Positions 21,777 through 22,270 of a stretch of 22,270 nt of DNA are shown here, one piece after another (positions within the stretch are counted from its first letter, which is position 1; every line of letters starts with the position of its first letter). The stretch comes from JAAFIP01 sp043777795. Its GTDB lineage: Bacteria; Pseudomonadota; Gammaproteobacteria; Burkholderiales; Burkholderiaceae_C. Location of the stretch: positions 1-22,270 of the forward strand of contig JAYWHJ010000234.1 in assembly GCA_043777795.1 (NCBI GenBank), in the 5' to 3' direction. Position numbers and translations under genes: made by a program. The notes under the pieces were generated by a model, which was given only the letters and a program-made list of their open reading frames with translations, had not been told where the DNA came from and did not search any database.

Positions 21777-22270
21777 ATGGCTTCTGCTCTTACCGACAAA
21801 CTTTCGCGCCTTGTTAAAACCCTCAGCGGTCAAGCACGGATCACCGAATCCAACGTGCAAGACATGCTGCGCGAAGTGCGCATGGCCCTACTGGAGGCTG
21901 ACGTAGCCCTGCCTGTGGTGCGCGACTTTATCGCCCGAGTGAAAGACAAAGCCCTGGGCCAAGAGGTCATTGGCTCACTCAAACCCGGCCAGGCGCTGGT
22001 GGCCGTGGTGCAAAAAGAGCTGACTGCGACCATGGGCGATTTGACTTCGCCTGACGGCATGCACCGCTATGTGGCCGACATCAACCTGGCCGCCCAGCCG
22101 CCCGCCGTAATCTTAATGGCCGGTTTGCAGGGCGCTGGTAAAACCACCACCACTGCCAAACTGGCTAAACACCTGATTACCAAACGTAAAAAGAAAGTGC
22201 TGACGGTCTCGGGCGACGTGTACCGGCCCGCCGTCGCCCATCGTCGCGGCGAGCTCCTTGTGCACGATGC
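21777..22270 (+). CDS. ffh: Signal recognition particle GTPase Ffh, N-terminal part (cut and probably chimeric at the end)
   Basis: Protein component of the signal recognition particle, which directs nascent membrane proteins to FtsY and the translocon. About 164 residues are visible: the N domain (DKLSRLVKTLSGQARITESN, LREVRMALLEADVALPVVRD), then the G1 loop GLQGAGKTT (about 116-124) and the DVYRPA motif. The reading frame is family-like up to about base 22232. After DVYRPA one expects AIEQL, but the frame instead reads VAHRRGELLVHDA, because the last ~38 bases look like an inverted piece of another ffh (see separate feature). No Shine-Dalgarno of note is seen, and I found no convincing promoter in the gap to the ccsA-like gene. 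Confidence 0.95.
   Translation, partial: MASALTDKLSRLVKTLSGQARITESNVQDMLREVRMALLEADVALPVVRDFIARVKDKALGQEVIGSLKPGQALVAVVQKELTATMGDLTSPDGMHRYVADINLAAQPPAVILMAGLQGAGKTTTTAKLAKHLITKRKKKVLTVSGDVYRPAVAHRRGELLVHD
22233..22270 (-). other. Inverted fragment of a different ffh at the window end (probable chimeric join)
   Basis: On the minus strand these bases read IVHKELAATMGD, which parallels VVQKELTATMGD of the plus-strand ffh (residues 77-88) at 9 of 12 positions. The codons are clearly different and more GC-rich, so it is not a copy of the local gene. The orientation is opposite and the piece interrupts the DVYRPA region. The simplest reading is a mis-joined sequence from another organism at a contig end. 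Confidence 0.7.

Noticed and set aside
1..22270. CRISPR arrays, tRNA/rRNA genes, insertion sequences, prophage or defence genes
   Set aside because: I looked for direct repeats with spacers, tRNA-like cloverleaves, transposases and integrases and found none.

Overview
The window reads as a stretch of core chromosome from a betaproteobacterium of the order Burkholderiales, most likely family Comamonadaceae (the Rhodoferax/Polaromonas/Limnohabitans neighbourhood). This rests on gene order (rpmF-plsX-fabH-fabD-fabG-acpP-fabF-rpoE-rseA-rseB; nrdB-nrdA with an Ala/Lys-rich H1-like gene beside them; ccsA-like/PP0621-like/pilS/pilR/ampD beside ffh), on the protein sequences, and on a short dispersed repeat resembling one I associate with that family. 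No database search was possible, so genus is not claimed.

Layout. 1-2498, minus strand: the extracytoplasmic stress block rseB (partial), rseA, rpoE and a small membrane protein of unknown function. 2516-8688, minus: the fatty acid and phospholipid initiation operon fabF, acpP, fabG, fabD, fabH, plsX, rpmF. Hairpins after acpP and after rpmF could tune the relative output. 8824-9390, minus: yceD (DUF177), divergent from maf (9427-10044, plus). 10264-11040, plus: a tetrapyrrole-methylase-fold SAM methyltransferase, ending at a bidirectional terminator shared with the H1-like gene (11095-11550, minus). 11754-16270, minus: nrdB and nrdA, with two NrdR-box-like sites laid over the nrdA promoter. 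16526-21644, minus: ampD, pilR, pilS, a PP0621-like protein and a CcsA/HemX-like membrane protein in a tightly overlapped run. 21777-22270, plus: the start of ffh.

How the genes work together. YceD, L32 and PlsX link ribosome and 23S rRNA production to phospholipid synthesis. PlsX supplies acyl-phosphate. FabD loads malonyl onto AcpP, FabH condenses the first unit, and FabG and FabF continue elongation. RpoE, RseA and RseB form the envelope-stress sigma factor, its membrane anti-sigma factor and the periplasmic regulator. NrdA/NrdB make deoxynucleotides, probably under NrdR. PilS/PilR are probably the type IV pilus sensor kinase and sigma-54 activator, although no pilus genes lie here.

Most of the window is ordinary housekeeping DNA and I see no new defence, mobile or biosynthetic system. 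What stands out: (i) at least four related copies of a ~43-base repeat, all in or at the edge of genes between 459 and 6933, one apparently forming much of a 22-residue insertion in FabH next to the catalytic cysteine; (ii) two larger palindromic intergenic elements (about 4960-5185 and 10070-10250); (iii) the last ~38 bases, which read on the opposite strand as a segment of a different Ffh, so the right end is probably a chimeric assembly join.
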